Below are positions 1-13,001 of a stretch of 64,000 bases of DNA, in pieces. Under the pieces are notes generated by a model, which saw only the letters and a list, made by a program, of their open reading frames with translations, did not search any database and was not told the origin of the DNA. The position numbers and the translations under genes are program-made. Numbering within the stretch: the first letter of the stretch is position 1; each line of letters opens with the position of its first letter. Origin of the DNA: Sphagnum compactum (taxonomy: Eukaryota; Bryophyta; Sphagnopsida; Sphagnales); the NCBI GenBank assembly GCA_965153455.1, contig OZ234503.1, positions 4,340,001 through 4,404,000 on the forward strand. Direction: 5' to 3'.

Positions 1-2780
1 AAGCAAAAACAACTTGGAGTTGGGATGCATGAAAATGGAGCTTGGGCACATTCACCCAATGTCCAAATTGATCCTAGTAATAATCTTTGGTCATCACAGA
101 CAAGTTTAACCACATGAGGCAACATATAAATCAGCTGCATGAAGGACATGATTTCTATCAGCCATTTGACTAGCTACCTCATGCTTAAGTCTTCTCTTGG
201 AAAATCTATTATATTTTTATCGAAACATCGATTTGATGATCTGGGTGGCAAACATTTTAAGATAATTCCATTCATAGCATAATCATTATTGTGCTCAACA
301 AGAGTTGGAGGATTCAACATCATCATGTATGATGTAGTAGTAACTTAATCACAATGAATATAATGCTGTCTAATTCTTTGGTGGATTTGATTTGCATAAG
401 GAATTGCATAGTCGAGTCATGTTCAGCTTCTCAAGGTGTCAATAACATTGCATAATAACTTGGCCTTCACAAAGTTTTCAAATCCACACAAATTTTGGCA
501 TGGCTTCTAAGAGCTTATGAACATTCTCATACTTAGTTATTTGAAGGTTTCTAGGAAGTTCCATAAAGCAAACCCTCCTCTGTGAACAAACAACAACTCA
601 AGCATTAATTCCTTGCAGTCACTTATCATCTTTAAAACACTATGGAAGTTAATTATATTGTTGTTGTTTCTTTCTATTGTTGCAATGATAGTGGTGTGGT
701 GGGAGATGGAAAATGTACTTCTTCCACCCTATGATTTATTGGAGTGTTCCCATGCTCTTTTATAACACATTTTGGTTTTCCATCGCAAAAAGAATTTGGA
801 CTTGTTCAATGTGCAAGTGCCTATCCAAGTGCTTGCATATGGGTGCCTAGAAGGATTATTTGAAGCTGTTTATATTGCTATCACCAAATCAGGCATTAGT
901 TTACAACATTGCTACTACACTTCATCATCATCTAATTAAAAAAAACTTCACCTCAAATATCTTGTTAGTTTGATGGGTAAAGAATTTCCAATAGATTAGA
1001 GAGTAAGCAATTTCCTTTTTCTTGTTTACTTGTTAGTTAGGAGAAACATGATTGTTGTGTGTTTATTGTGTAGCTAATGTGGGACATCACCTAATGTGGA
1101 GGAGCCAAATTTTACATTTAGTACAAATTTTAAATCTTCATTGCTAGTACTTTGTTACAAAATTCCAAAGCCACATATTATAAATAACAACTTACATAAT
1201 TTATATATTGGTTTCACGGTGCACTATTTTCACTTTTCATTTTGAAATTTTGTAATTGTATTTGAAGAATTTGACTCACAACTCACAACCACCTTTGATG
1301 TAGGAGATGCATGAAAATGTAAATAAAATTATGATTGAGAAATTATTTCAGGTTTAACTTTCTGTAAATTGATAGTATTTTAGTTTATAATCATCATAAA
1401 TGCAAGGATTTAAATAGTGGATCATGGGTAAAATCATGCTGCATCCATTACAAGATGATTACATACCATAGCCCAACTAATGAGCTCAGTTGTTACTTTT
1501 AGAGCATTTGGAACACAAATTTTGAAGAACCACAATTGGAAGAAATTTCAAAGTTCTAGAAGCCTCATTTGACGAATGCACCTCTGAAGAATAACCCACC
1601 TTTGCCCCATCTTCCTCTTCCATTAAATGTTTAATTAAAATTTCTACCAAGTTAAAATAATTATGCAAATATTATATCTCTATAAATGCAAAAATATACA
1701 ATTTCACACATTAATAAACTAAGTACATCATCATTTAGTACATTGTAAATTAAAATTTACATATAATTAATTTACAAGGACTAAACTTACATAATTTTAA
1801 TAATTTATATTTCAAACTTCAATTATAATGTTTCAATTTACGTATATATAATATTCAATTACATGCATTAATAAAATATACAACGTCAATAACTTATCTT
1901 TTGGAATTTTTAAATTTTCATTAAAAATAAATTTTACAAAAAAAAATTGCATTATACATAACCATGGGTTTATACATACATACATACATATATATATATA
2001 AGCCAATATTATACATCATAAACAATAAAATTTACATAAGGACCTGTGCTATATCTTTATAAAATATAAAATATTATTGACCTACTATATAATTATTTAA
2101 GGCTAGAAATTAGGGTTTAATGTCAGAAAAAAATTCAATTATACATAGGATTAATATATGGGAGAGACCACTTTTATTATTATGTGAACCATTAAAAAAT
2201 AAAATCATGTGCTTTAATTAATTAATTAAAACATGCATTAAAATTTTAATAAATTAGAGATTTTATGTTTTTATTTTCTGCAATGAGTTTACAACTTTAA
2301 AAAGGAAAAACATAAATATGTACATCATTGAAAAAATGTTAAGCATGAATTTTTAATTTTTTGATTTTGACAAATTTTGAATTCTAACATTAATTAGTAA
2401 ATTTTACATTAAACCCTAAACCTTTGTACCATCTATGTGACCAATTTTGCATTACGTTCATTTTTATATATGTTAAATCATATTGTAAGGTGAATAAATA
2501 ATTCTAAAAACATGAATTTCATGATATATTGGTGGGGAATCAAGTATTTAAAAAATATTTTTATGTTTCATGGTGAATGTAAATATCCCATGATGATGTA
2601 AGTGTTACATTTAAACTCCATAACTTTGTTCAAGTGGCCTTTCTACCATCAATGTGAGACCTTTGTAATACCTTCATTTACTTGAATCAATATGTAGGGC
2701 ATGTTATATTGAGCATGGAATAAATATTTAAAAAATATCATTTTGTTTCATGGTTTAAGATATTATTGCAATATAATGCA
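1..2780. other. AT-rich intergenic DNA
   Basis: No open frame here resembles a known protein. The stretch 1680-2780 is very AT-rich, with TA/TACA simple sequence near 1975-2000. Short telomere-like TTTAGGG-type words occur around 2110 and 2410 without forming an array. I see no transposon ends. Confidence 0.5.
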
Positions 2781-2784
2781 AGTA

Positions 2785-4260
2785 TTACTTTCCTTCTAGG
2801 TTTTGGTATGGCTATGCATTACCCTTCCGAGTTTGAAAATATATGTTATGGAATGTAATGTATTTTTTGGATAATTTATAAGGGGTATTGTAGGTGTATT
2901 GTGTAGTTTTGAACATGAACAATACCCCTCCAATATTGTAGACCCATGGTGTTTAATTACTAAATACCCTAATGATGGTATTGGTTTCCTTGAAGGTTTT
3001 GGTAGGGCTACGCAATACCTGTCCACGTGTTAAAAGATATGTTATGGAACCCAATGTATTTTTAGGATACTTAGAGAGGGGTATTGCATGTTCATTGAGT
3101 ATTCCTTGCCATAAACAATACCTCTTTGATAATTTAGATTAAAATAATTTAGCCCATGGTTTTTATTGAATACCCTAAACAGGCTATTACTTTGTTTGTA
3201 GGTTTTGGTAGGGCTATGCATTACCTTTCCACGTTTCAAATTATGGAGCCTAATGTATTTTTGGGATAACCTAGGGGTATTGTAGGTGTATTGCGTAGTT
3301 TTGAGGATGAGCAATACCCTTCCAATAGTGTAGACCCATGGTGTTTAATTACTGAATACCCTAATGAGGGTATTAGTTTCTTTGTAGGTTTTGGTAAGGC
3401 TATGCAATGCCCCTCCACATATCAAAAGATATGTTATGGAACCCAACGTATTTTTGGGATACCTTGAGAGAGGTATTGCATGTTCATTGAATATTTTTGG
3501 GCATGAACAATGCCCTTCTAATAATTTAGACCAAAATTATTCAGCCCATGGCTTTTATAATGTAGCCCAATGATGGTAATGCATCCTTTTTAGGTTTTGT
3601 TAGGGCTATGCAATACTTTTCCAAGTTTCAAAAGATATGTTATGGAGCCCAATGTATTTTTGAAATACCTTGTGCGAGGTATTGCAGGTGTATTGAATAG
3701 GTTTGGGCATAAACAATACCCTTTTAAATGCGATGTAGACCTTTGGTATTTAATTATAGAATACCTTAATGAGGGTATTGGTTTCCATGTAAGTTTTGGT
3801 AGGGCTACACAATACCCCATCACGTGTCAAAAGATATGTTATGGAGCCTGATGTATTTCTAGGATACCTTGAGAGGGGTATTGTAGGTGTATTGAGTAGT
3901 TTTGGGCATGAGCAATACCCCTCTGATAGCCTAGACCAAAATAATTCAACCCATGGTGTTTATAGTTCAGCACAATGAGGGTATTGAGATCCTTTTAGGT
4001 TTTGGTAGGGCTATGCATTACCCCTCATGTGTCAAAAGATATGTTATGGAACTTAATGTATTTCTAGGATACCTTGATAAGGGTATTATCTTGTGGCTCA
4101 ATGAAGGTATTGTAGTGTAACCCAATGAAGGTATTACAATTTAGCCCAATGTATTGTATTCCTTCTAGGTTTTGGCAGGGCTATGCAATACCCTTCGAAT
4201 TGTCAAAAGATATGATATGGAGCCCAAACTATTTAGGGGTATGTAGAATGGGGTATTGCA
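2785..4260. repeat. ~200-bp satellite arranged as ~395-bp dimers
   Basis: The anchor TTATGG recurs at about 2846, 3042, 3241, 3434, 3640, 3839 and 4044, and a variant occurs near 4214, giving about 7.5 monomers of 193-206 bp. Two monomer types alternate. Type A carries GTAGGTGTATTG followed by GTAGACCCATGG. Type B carries GCATGTTCATTGA followed by a TTAGACCAAAAT-like stretch. The last monomers are hybrids. Most monomers hold an inverted pair GAGGGGTATTG ... CAATACCCCTC about 35-45 bp apart. Short frames of 60-90 codons inside are by-products of the repeat. The period is not a fixed multiple of three, and I infer no protein. Confidence 0.85.
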
Positions 4261-5354
4261 CGCTCATTGAGTATTTTGCTTTATGAACTTGAGTACAACA
4301 TGCATTAAATGTGTCTAAATTGAACTGGAATTCTGTATTGTTTTGATTATCCACTTGGTTTGCAATACCCTTATGGAAAACACTCTTTGAACAGAACTTG
4401 CAATACCCTTATATAAGGCGTGTTAAATATTTTAATCGTCCCCTTATTTATTTTGTTTGAATGAACAAGAGCAAGCTCCATGCAATACCTTCATTTTATT
4501 CTTTCCTCATCGTTGTGGGGTCTATTGCTTTGACAACCATGTAGGTAGGTGTAGCCATGTAGGTGGGGTTTGGTAGGTACCTATTGAAGTGTTGGTAGGT
4601 AGGTTGGTGGGAGGGCAGGTAAGTGGCTGGGGATGAGAGTAGCACATTTTAAATTTACAAGTGAGTAGGTAGATGGGGAAGAGTCTACTTTTAATTCAAA
4701 TATATAGGTGACAAAAGAGAAAAAAAGAAAAAAAAAGAGAAACCGGGTGCTCCAAAAAAAAAACAGAGATCAGGGGAAACAAAAAAACTGGGAAGGGGGC
4801 GGGGAGAAAATAAAGTAGCAAAAACAAACTGAGATCAGGGCTGATCAGGGCTGAGAAAGGGCAAAGAAAAAAAGTCAAGCTGGGACGGCACAGGGATAGA
4901 AAAGAGAATCCTATCAGTGCACCATCCATCCACGTTGGTGCACTGGTGGGGTGATGGTTCACTCTGTTCAGTATGTGACCCTGCAAAAATATTTCTTACA
5001 TCCAAGTTTGAGTTACTAACTTTTTTGCAACCCCACCCATAAAACTAAGAGTAGGACTGCAAGAGCTCCGTAAATAACCCAATATTTTGGACCAATCAAA
5101 CTATCTACCCAATCAGAAACAGAGCAAAGTCAATACACACGATTTGACTGTGTATATTAGACTGTTCCAGAGCTCCTCCAGGGATCTCAAATCTGTAATT
5201 ATTAACAGGGTCCCAGACGGGGGAGGTGGGTATTAGAAATTGGGTGAGAATCACCACCCACTTGAAACATTTTCACTTGTTTTGGGGCGGGGGGTTACTG
5301 TGTCAGGGTATTAGTAAATAACAAGGTCCAGGTATTAATCACTAGTGGTTTATT
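4261..5354. other. Intergenic spacer with satellite remnants
   Basis: Isolated CAATACCC words continue the satellite motif to about 4490. A GTAGGT/GGTAGG-rich stretch lies at 4540-4680, followed by a purine-rich stretch at 4700-4880. No gene is recognisable. Confidence 0.45.
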
Positions 5355-6690
5355 GAGTGTTAGGTAGGGTTTAGAAAAAAACTTAGGGTTAGTTGAAGGC
5401 CACGCCTCCTCCCTCCTCCATGCTTCTTCACGCTTTTTCTTCTTACTGTTTAAATGCAATTCTTCCTGTTATTTTTTGTTCTCAAATGTTTGACGTTTTG
5501 CATGTGTAGTTTTTTCATTTGTTTGATCACATTTTGATTTTTATTTATTTATTGAACTTTGTTTTTCCTCAATATTGATATTCTTCATTGTCGTGTTTTG
5601 TTGACACTCCTTCAAGTACCTTTTGATCTGTTGTTGCTCATTGGCTCCTAGTTGTTGTACGTAGTTGTTGCTTCCTCTTATCCTTGTGGTTTGGCTCCTT
5701 GACTTTGGTACTATCCTCACCTTTCTTTAGTGCAAGTGAAAGAAAGGAAATACAGAGTTTCAAGTTCAAATTTTTTCAAGGTGAGTTTTCAAAAAAAAAA
5801 ATTTATCTTTTTTGGTTTTTTTAATTTTGTTTGTATGTCGCTTGTGAGCATGTATGTGTTTGGATTTTTTTATTGCATTTGTTTTGTATGTTAACAATTT
5901 TAGGTTTATTGTTTGTGTGCAAAGTTTATTATTCACACCATGTTGTATTAGTTATAGATATCATTTGCACCATTTTTAAAATATGAAGTTAGGAGGAAAA
6001 AATGATGGATTTGAGTGAAAATGAAAACATCTTCATAAGCAAAAATAAAAACATGTTCATATGAAGCCATGTTTCCTAACTATGGTTTTTTGGCTCACCA
6101 AATCATATGAATCATAGGATCACAAATTTTGACAAATTTTTAAAAATTTAGAGGCATACTTACTAATTTAAAAAGATGTCATTCATAATTGGACAATGTG
6201 AAAAAATTGATTTTTGTGAACAAAAATTGTCCAAGTGATTCTTAAAGTTAGTTGTAAATTGTCTTTTAATTTGATGTAGTTAATTGAAAACAATTTAAGT
6301 TTAGAAGAGGAGTTTGAGAGTTTATTTGAACAGGATGAAGTCATGGACATATAAAATGTTGGAAGGAAAAAAAAAATCATTCAAAATTTCTAACATTTTT
6401 TAATAATCTTAGTAATAAAAAAACATTATTGATAGAAATAATTGAACTTTTGATACCCAATTTCTGAGAACCACCTTTGAGAACTGTGTTTGAAAAAACC
6501 AGTTGGTATACAATTTGTGAGAACCAGCACTTTGAAAACTGGCTGAAATTTTTAGTCTCAAAATTTTGAAACCCTTCCCAATTTTCTTAAAGATGAATGT
6601 TTTTTTAAAGAGTTGAGATGGTTCTTATACGTGCCACTGAAAACTGAACCCGGTGGTTCTCAATAAAAACCGAGAACCAGCCTACCCTAG
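5355..6690 (+). mobile_element. Decayed, internally deleted hAT element
   Basis: Nucleotides 6200-6330 align by eye with 24400-24530, the transposase 3' end of the better preserved hAT at 21762-24886. Shared words include TTTGTGAACAAAAATTG and AGTTAGTTGTAAAT or close variants. Downstream, 6460-6690 holds the same GAGAACCA/GGTTCT-rich subterminal sequence and ends in CCTACCCTAG, which resembles the family terminus. A left end with GTGTTAGGTAGGG at 5355 is plausible. No target duplication is clear (GGTTTATT against TCCCAGAA), so the ends are tentative. Most of the transposase is missing. Confidence 0.5.
6190..6355 (+). pseudogene. hAT transposase C-terminal fragment
   Basis: The fragment encodes, with frameshifts, the end of an hAT transposase: a stretch reading NNLSLEEEFESLFEQDEVMD, preceded by a frameshifted LIFVNKN-like segment. 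This acidic tail follows the hAT dimerisation domain in plant hAT proteins. It matches the tail of the copy at 24400-24600. Stops and frame breaks make it non-functional. Confidence 0.5.
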
Positions 6691-9555
6691 TCCCAGAAGT
6701 GGATTCGTTGATGAACCTCATCCAAGATTTCCAGTGCAGGGCCATGTACTGAGCGTTGGTGGAGATGTTCTAACCTCTCTCCTTAAATCTATCTATGAAG
6801 GAAGGTAGTTTGTTTTGTTTGGTGGTTATGAGATCCACCGAAGTGGGATGCTTCAGATTGTGTTCTTGTCATCTTTGGAAAGCTATCAACAAGGAGGGGT
6901 GCATGGGCCTAGTTCCATGACATTTGGAGTTGGGGTGCAAAAGTTCTTGAATATTGAATGATTTCTTCACTGAAAATTAAATTAAATCGTAGCTGAAAAT
7001 TTCGAAGGAATTGGAATGTGCCTTTGGTGTTGTTGGAAAGATCTTGATGAGCAGGTTTAATGGAATTTATTTGGTAAGATTTGGATTCAGAGTGTGGGAG
7101 ATATTGATTTTTAAGTGATATTCTGCCGCTGAAAATTCAAATAGATTCCAAGAAACCAGGTTTTGGAAGGAGAAATCAGTTGAGAACGTGGTAACACTTG
7201 GGCCAATGGCACAGGTCACACTAGTACTTATTGAAGCAGAGATATGGGACCCCCTTCTTGTGCAGTTTTGTAAGCATTTATGGACCAACAAGAACTGCCT
7301 CCATAATGCATCAAGAGGACTACGAAGCAACCCATGTCTTGATTCAGTTACTTTACAGATAATCATCTCTTTCCGACAACAAGGTACAACTATGGCAGCC
7401 AATGTTTCATCAGATGATGCACATGACAAGTCTGAAATTACGAGCTTCAGGCTAAGATTTTAGGTTTTGAACTGAAGAACTGGTGGCAGAATGTCCTAGT
7501 GCTTACCAAGCTACACAGTCCAGGAAGATCATGTGCAGCATTGCACATCACATCAGCTTCTTCTTGCACGAGGCCCTCCTGTACTCATTGAATAAATTGC
7601 GGATATGTAGGTGCGTGCGGCGGCGGCGGCGGCTTCCAAAGCATGAGCCTGATCTCATGACGGTTCTTGTGATCGTAGTGGCGACCTGCTAACATGTACA
7701 CTGCACCACTTTGCACTGAATAACCTTGCCCTCCTATCTTCTCCTGGCGCATCACAAAACCTGAAAGCTCTTAGACATCTCTTCATTCGAAATCTTTCCT
7801 CAATTCTCAAGGAATTCCAGTTTCTTCAGAAAAAAAGACGTGTCTAGAAAACCACAAATCTCATTAGGTTAGTGGGGCGCAGGTTTTTGCATGCGTTACA
7901 ACGACTGCACCCTTCTCTAAGTGCGTTAAGACTTGTGTTTGAGAGAAAGAAAAAAAAACACAATCGCATGCATTGGTTTTTTTTTATCGGTGAAATCTCG
8001 TCAAATTTCGACCTGAAGAATATGACTTCGACCTATACTAAGGATTTTTCTTGGAGCAATTCGCCAAAATTGCCCAAATTTCAGAGGAAAAAATTCCAAA
8101 TTGCCAGTTTTTCTGTGATAAGTTCCAGTTGGTAGCCAAGAATATGGAAGGATTTTGTTTTTTTTCTACTTTCATATCTAGGCCGTAGTCAAATTTGGCT
8201 AAATTGTTTTCTGAATGTTCGCCAGTTTGACTACATCACAAAATCCTTTGAAAAACCCTGATTCCATGTGGTTCTTGTTATACAATTGTCTGTAGAGAGG
8301 GAGAGTGCACCTCAAGCATCTTGCACACATTGTCCATATCAACTGTTGGAATAATGGCTTTGTATGTTACTTTGCTGCAGATATGATGTCTCTTCTCTAG
8401 TGTTTGTTGGTGCACAAGACCAGCATGTTGTGTGTCCAATCCATTGCTCAGACCAAAAAAAATCTTCTCCTCTCCTTTGCACTTCTAGCCTTTAAATTTA
8501 CTTCTCCATGTTCATGAAAACAAACTCCTAGGCCTTGTTTTTTTTCCTCCTATCTTCACTTGCTCATCCCTTGTTGTTGTGGTAGGAAACTCATGCAACA
8601 CAAACTTCGCACATGTACACCTACCTCATCAAGCTCCTCTCCTCTCCTCTCATCTCTCCTAGATAAATGACACGCCTCTTTGCTTGCCCTAGCCACCATG
8701 GCAGGAAACCCCTTACTCACCTCACTTGCAAAACCATCAAAATCATCTCAATTGTCAAATGTAATTTGAAATTGTCTCTGGAATGAACTTTTGAATTGTG
8801 CAGGGATGATCATATCATACAATGGTCTATAAAATTGTTGAAGGATGACTATATGATAGATTCTCAAAAATTTCTCATATACAAATTCTTCAAAAAAATT
8901 GACATTGAAATTGTCTTTTCAACTTGGGCTCTGCATTGCTAAACCCTATATTGACAATTAACTAATGAAAAAAATAAATTGATTTTGTGAAAATTAAGTT
9001 TCATTCAAATCAATATTTGAATCGCATTGCATGCAACTTGAATTGAATTGAATTTGAATTCCTAAATTCAATTGAAAAAAAATGGGATGCAAATTGAATG
9101 TTGGAAAAAATATTGAAAATCTGCTCATAAAAAAAAACTCTGCAAAAACACCCAAAAAAAGAAGAAAAGAAACCCTTCCATTCCTTTTTACTTGGGAATC
9201 AGCTACACAAATTCCAATTTATAATTATTCAAAGGATGACTTATGAAACCTAAATTTATCCTATGTAAACCCAAGACAAAGATATATTTAGGTTTCAGTA
9301 GTCCAGCTTCTTGAAAAGAAAAAGAGTAGAGATGAATCTCATACCTAGATGCTCCTTGGATGATGAGAGTAAACTGATCTGGAGATACATCCAAATTTCC
9401 CATTCTTTCAAAAATCATGTAAACAAGGGCAAAACAACGAGATAACTAATGAAATGGGTAGCTTCAAAGGTGGGTATGTAAGGAGATATGGGAAGCCTAG
9501 TAGATAGGTCTAAACTCTGAACCCGTGTTCGACGGTTATTAGAAACTGCATGAAA
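6691..9555. other. Intergenic DNA, no gene recognised
   Basis: Frames of 70-120 codons at 7067-7692 overlap on both strands and match nothing I recognise. A (CGG)n microsatellite lies at about 7616-7632. The stretch 7970-8270 contains TGGTAGCCAAGAATAT and CAAATTTGGCTAAAT, which recur upstream of the GST gene near 46095-46170, so it is probably a dispersed repeat. Around 8640 there is a short CTCCTCT-rich tract. Confidence 0.45.
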
Positions 9556-9561
9556 CCCCCA

Positions 9562-9789
9562 CTAGGTCTTAGGGTGGTCCATAGGGCTGGTAACCAAGGT
9601 TCTCAAACAAAACAAATACCATGTTCATACATATAATTTTAGTAGTTCTTTGAGGTTTTTGACATACGAAGAACTGACAGTTCTTTGATTCTGATATTTC
9701 AAATACCCAGAACTAGCAGTTCTTGGATTATGATTATTCAAATGCCTGGAACCATCATTTGTTTTAGAAATCAAAGAACCGCCCCCTCA
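9562..9789. mobile_element. Miniature hAT-type element, decayed
   Basis: The segment contains the AAATACCCAGAACTRGCAG / TTCTTTGATTCTGAT repeat also found at 32196-32600. Its right end, CAAAGAACCGCCCCCTCACCG, parallels the right end of the 32018-32616 element. The left end, CTTAGGGTGGTCC, resembles the family terminus. About three units are present at ~39-41 bp spacing. Exact ends and target duplications could not be fixed. Confidence 0.5.
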
Positions 9790-12700
9790 CCGTTCTGAAG
9801 TTTGAAGTTGGAACAACTCTAAAACAATTGAATCCTGATAATCAAACTAGATAATTGTCATAGTATTATTCTATTGAATCTGATCAACTTTCATTAGACT
9901 GGCACCAGTACTGACCTTTGTGATAATTTGCAACTTTCATTCTATTTTTTCTGGCTCGATCCACTTCCCAATAAGTTAAAAATGATCTAAATTGCTTTTT
10001 AAAAAGTGACAAGTGCTTAGTGATCTACCTACTAGAAGACAACACAACTTCTGGAAAATCTAATCATTCAAAGTGTTATTTGGTACCAATATACACACGA
10101 TTCGGATTCCTAAGGAGGCCAAAAGCATGGTTGAGACTTCAGACTATGCATAATATCTGGATTTTGGAGGTGACAAAAGGTTCATTTATAATCTAGGATG
10201 AAGCAATTGAAAAATTATAGCAGTTTGATTGGCAAATCTGACTTTTTATCTTGGCCCGAATAACATTTTCCGTGTTCACATAAAAATCAACAATTAATCA
10301 ATGCCCTTGTTTGCATGGAGAGTAGTTCTGTAAAAATAACCCATTCACCATTTTGAGACCTTGCTTCTGGCTGAGAATTATGGCTAGCCTTTTGTTGTTG
10401 TTTTGAGATTGAGCCATTACACTTACATGACAATTTGGCTGTATTCGGGGAAAAAGATAATTGCACTTGGTTGCCAGAAAGATTGTTTAGCACCAAAAAG
10501 GACTCAATTTTTAAACCTGAATTTCAACGTCAATGAGGGGTTGAAGAATTTAGTGCCAAACCAGAAATCAATACTTGATCTAGCATTCTTGCATTAGAAA
10601 CAAAGTGGATTTTGTTTGTGGTTATTAAATGCTGTTATGTTTGATAAATATTGATACATTATCATCTTCTTAAGGATTTCCAATTGTTTTAGAATTTCTG
10701 TTCAAAAGTGAGAAAGTTGTTACCCATTTCCTATCAAGGTGATATGACAAAATTTTGGACTCTGAGGGGTGTTCTTTCAGATGTATCTGAGCTTGTTCCC
10801 AAGTACATCATCTCTAAGTTCCTGACATTTATCTCGGTTATTTGAAATGAGCCAAGACTAAGCATATTCCAATTTCTTAGAGTTCCAATGAAGTACACAC
10901 TTCAGCTAGGTAGCACATCTGCCCTAAGCCATCCAGTCTAAGTACAGCAGTGCCTACAAATTGCTGGTCCGGAGTTTGGACCATTCAGAGATGTACACAT
11001 CTTGTTGCAAGTTCTCTCCAACATGGTGGTCATCTTTTGTGCTCCTGGGGAGAATTGCAATCTCTAGAAATCTCCCCATTTCTGCATTTTTCTGCATGCT
11101 ACAGGAGTTAGCAATTGATCAGTTGCTGCTGAGATTTGTTGTTATCAATTTCCAGGGATGGGGTTACAGCTTAAAAGGCTTCAGCACCCATGTGATTGAG
11201 CTGAATGGTTTTTGCAGCTTCACCATCATTGACATGTGCATGCTCCAAGATGTCAGTTGAGATCTGTGTACATACTTGTGATGGGAGAATCAATTAAGTT
11301 GGCATCAAGCTGAACCCCAATGGAAATAAATCACGAAATATTCACATCAGTGCTAGTGTATTATATTCAAGAATAATGGTAGAATTATTGGCCTTCAAGA
11401 TGCACACAATTTGTGGGCAAAAATTCAATTGCTTACACTTTTGCCACAGTCTGCATGCACATCTTAGTCTGTATGTGATTGTTGCTTAGCAATCTTACAA
11501 ACTTACACGCAGCAAATAACAACTCCAAAACTAATAAATCCGAATTAATGGAGTGCACGATATTAAAAAGAGCAGACTCTTAAGTATAATTTATTCACAT
11601 TTTTTCAACAAACTTTCACATGATGGGTGAGTGATTTGTGTGCACTGAAACTTGCTCACACAATTCCATATTCACCATCTATTCCCACAAAAGGAGTGGC
11701 CAGTACTTCTTTTGTTAAAACATGAAGGCAGACAAAGCTGTGAAGACATTTGCCTGCATTGAGAAAGGAAAACAATCAAGGTATTACTGTTAGTGAACTG
11801 GACAATATTCATGAAACAAAAAATGTGCAATGTTCAATCCAATAGAATGGTACTCATTGTGTGCGATTTGCAACACTCTCATCTTGCACAATTGCCAACT
11901 TTGAGATAAGCATCAGTATCTTCAAATCTGATGTTGTCCTCATCTTTTTGTCCTATTTCTAACACTGCAGCAAACTGTGAAGGAAACTCGCCACAAGTAA
12001 AACAAGCCAAACTCAGCTTTGATCTACCTAGCTGTTCTCATTCATGCAGAGTCTCAATTATTAATTTGTTCCAACTAGTTTGAAGTTCAAGAAAATCTGT
12101 CATTACTTATGAATGATGTTGGATTTCTGCTGGTCTCTACTCTCTACCTGTGTTGTTCGGTTCTTGGTTTTGCCCACATGGTTCCCTTTAGCTTGGGCAT
12201 AACATAAAAGAAATTTGCAGTAAATTCAGTTTAGTTGCAATCTAGTATAACATCCACAATTTGTTTACATTCTGCAATGTTCAGATTGCACTCCATGGAT
12301 AAAAGACACATCAAAGCTGAATATACAAGGAACCCTGATCTCCAATTCTACTCCCTCTAAGTAAAATGTTGAAAATCTTTCAAAGACCATAGAATTCTGG
12401 TTCCTTCACATTCAACCAGTTACACTGCATTAGCCAATGTTGTGATAGTTGGTGTCATACACAAATGAAGTGGCATTGAAATGTGCCTCAGAGATCATAC
12501 ACAATGTGTGAGAGTCAAGGGAAATAGAGATGGATAATAGTTTGGCACATCTCATTTCAAATCAACTCCACTCAGGTCCCTCCAAAGAGCTGAAGCAAAC
12601 CTAACACAATTCACACAACACAACTGGAGAAACCAAGAACCCTTAACCTTCAACCCCTTTTGTTTTTTGTTTCCTCCTTTTGCAGTCGTCTTCAATCCCA

Positions 12701-12820
12701 CGCCAGAACTACCACCTCCCACAAATTGTCAATTGCTTTATACTTGCACACCACTGGCTGCCCATCACAGCATCGATCAGCAGCTCCGCTGATCATGACA
12801 TGCTGTATCCCGCTGGGAGG
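9790..12820. other. Intergenic DNA, no gene recognised
   Basis: This is mixed-composition sequence without transposon domains I can name. Frames of up to 100 codons (for example 10961-11260 on the plus strand) have no recognisable product. Confidence 0.4.
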
Positions 12821-12827
12821 CATTGTA

Positions 12828-13001
12828 GTATGTTGTAAATTCATCTCATGGGCTTCTTGTTATTCTATACGTACCCTTTATTATGATGTTCTTATTGTCT
12901 GTTGCTCTGCAAAAGTATGTTGTAAATTCATCCCATGGGCTTCTTGTAATTCTATATGTCCCCTTTATTATGATGCTCTTTTGAGGCAAGTCATACTGGT
13001 T
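12828..13001. repeat. 87-bp tandem duplication
   Basis: GTATGTTGTAAATTCATC begins at 12828 and again at 12915. The two copies share CATGGGCTTCTTG and CCCTTTATTATGATG, differing at a handful of positions. There is no coding significance that I can support. Confidence 0.75.

Noticed and set aside
2796-3978. Several 60-90-codon open frames on both strands
   Set aside because: They lie inside the ~200-bp satellite, change frame from monomer to monomer and have no known domain.
5205-5220. TCCCAGAC as a partner of TCCCAGAA at 6691 for the hAT relic
   Set aside because: The sequence that follows does not resemble the family terminus, so the match is probably chance.
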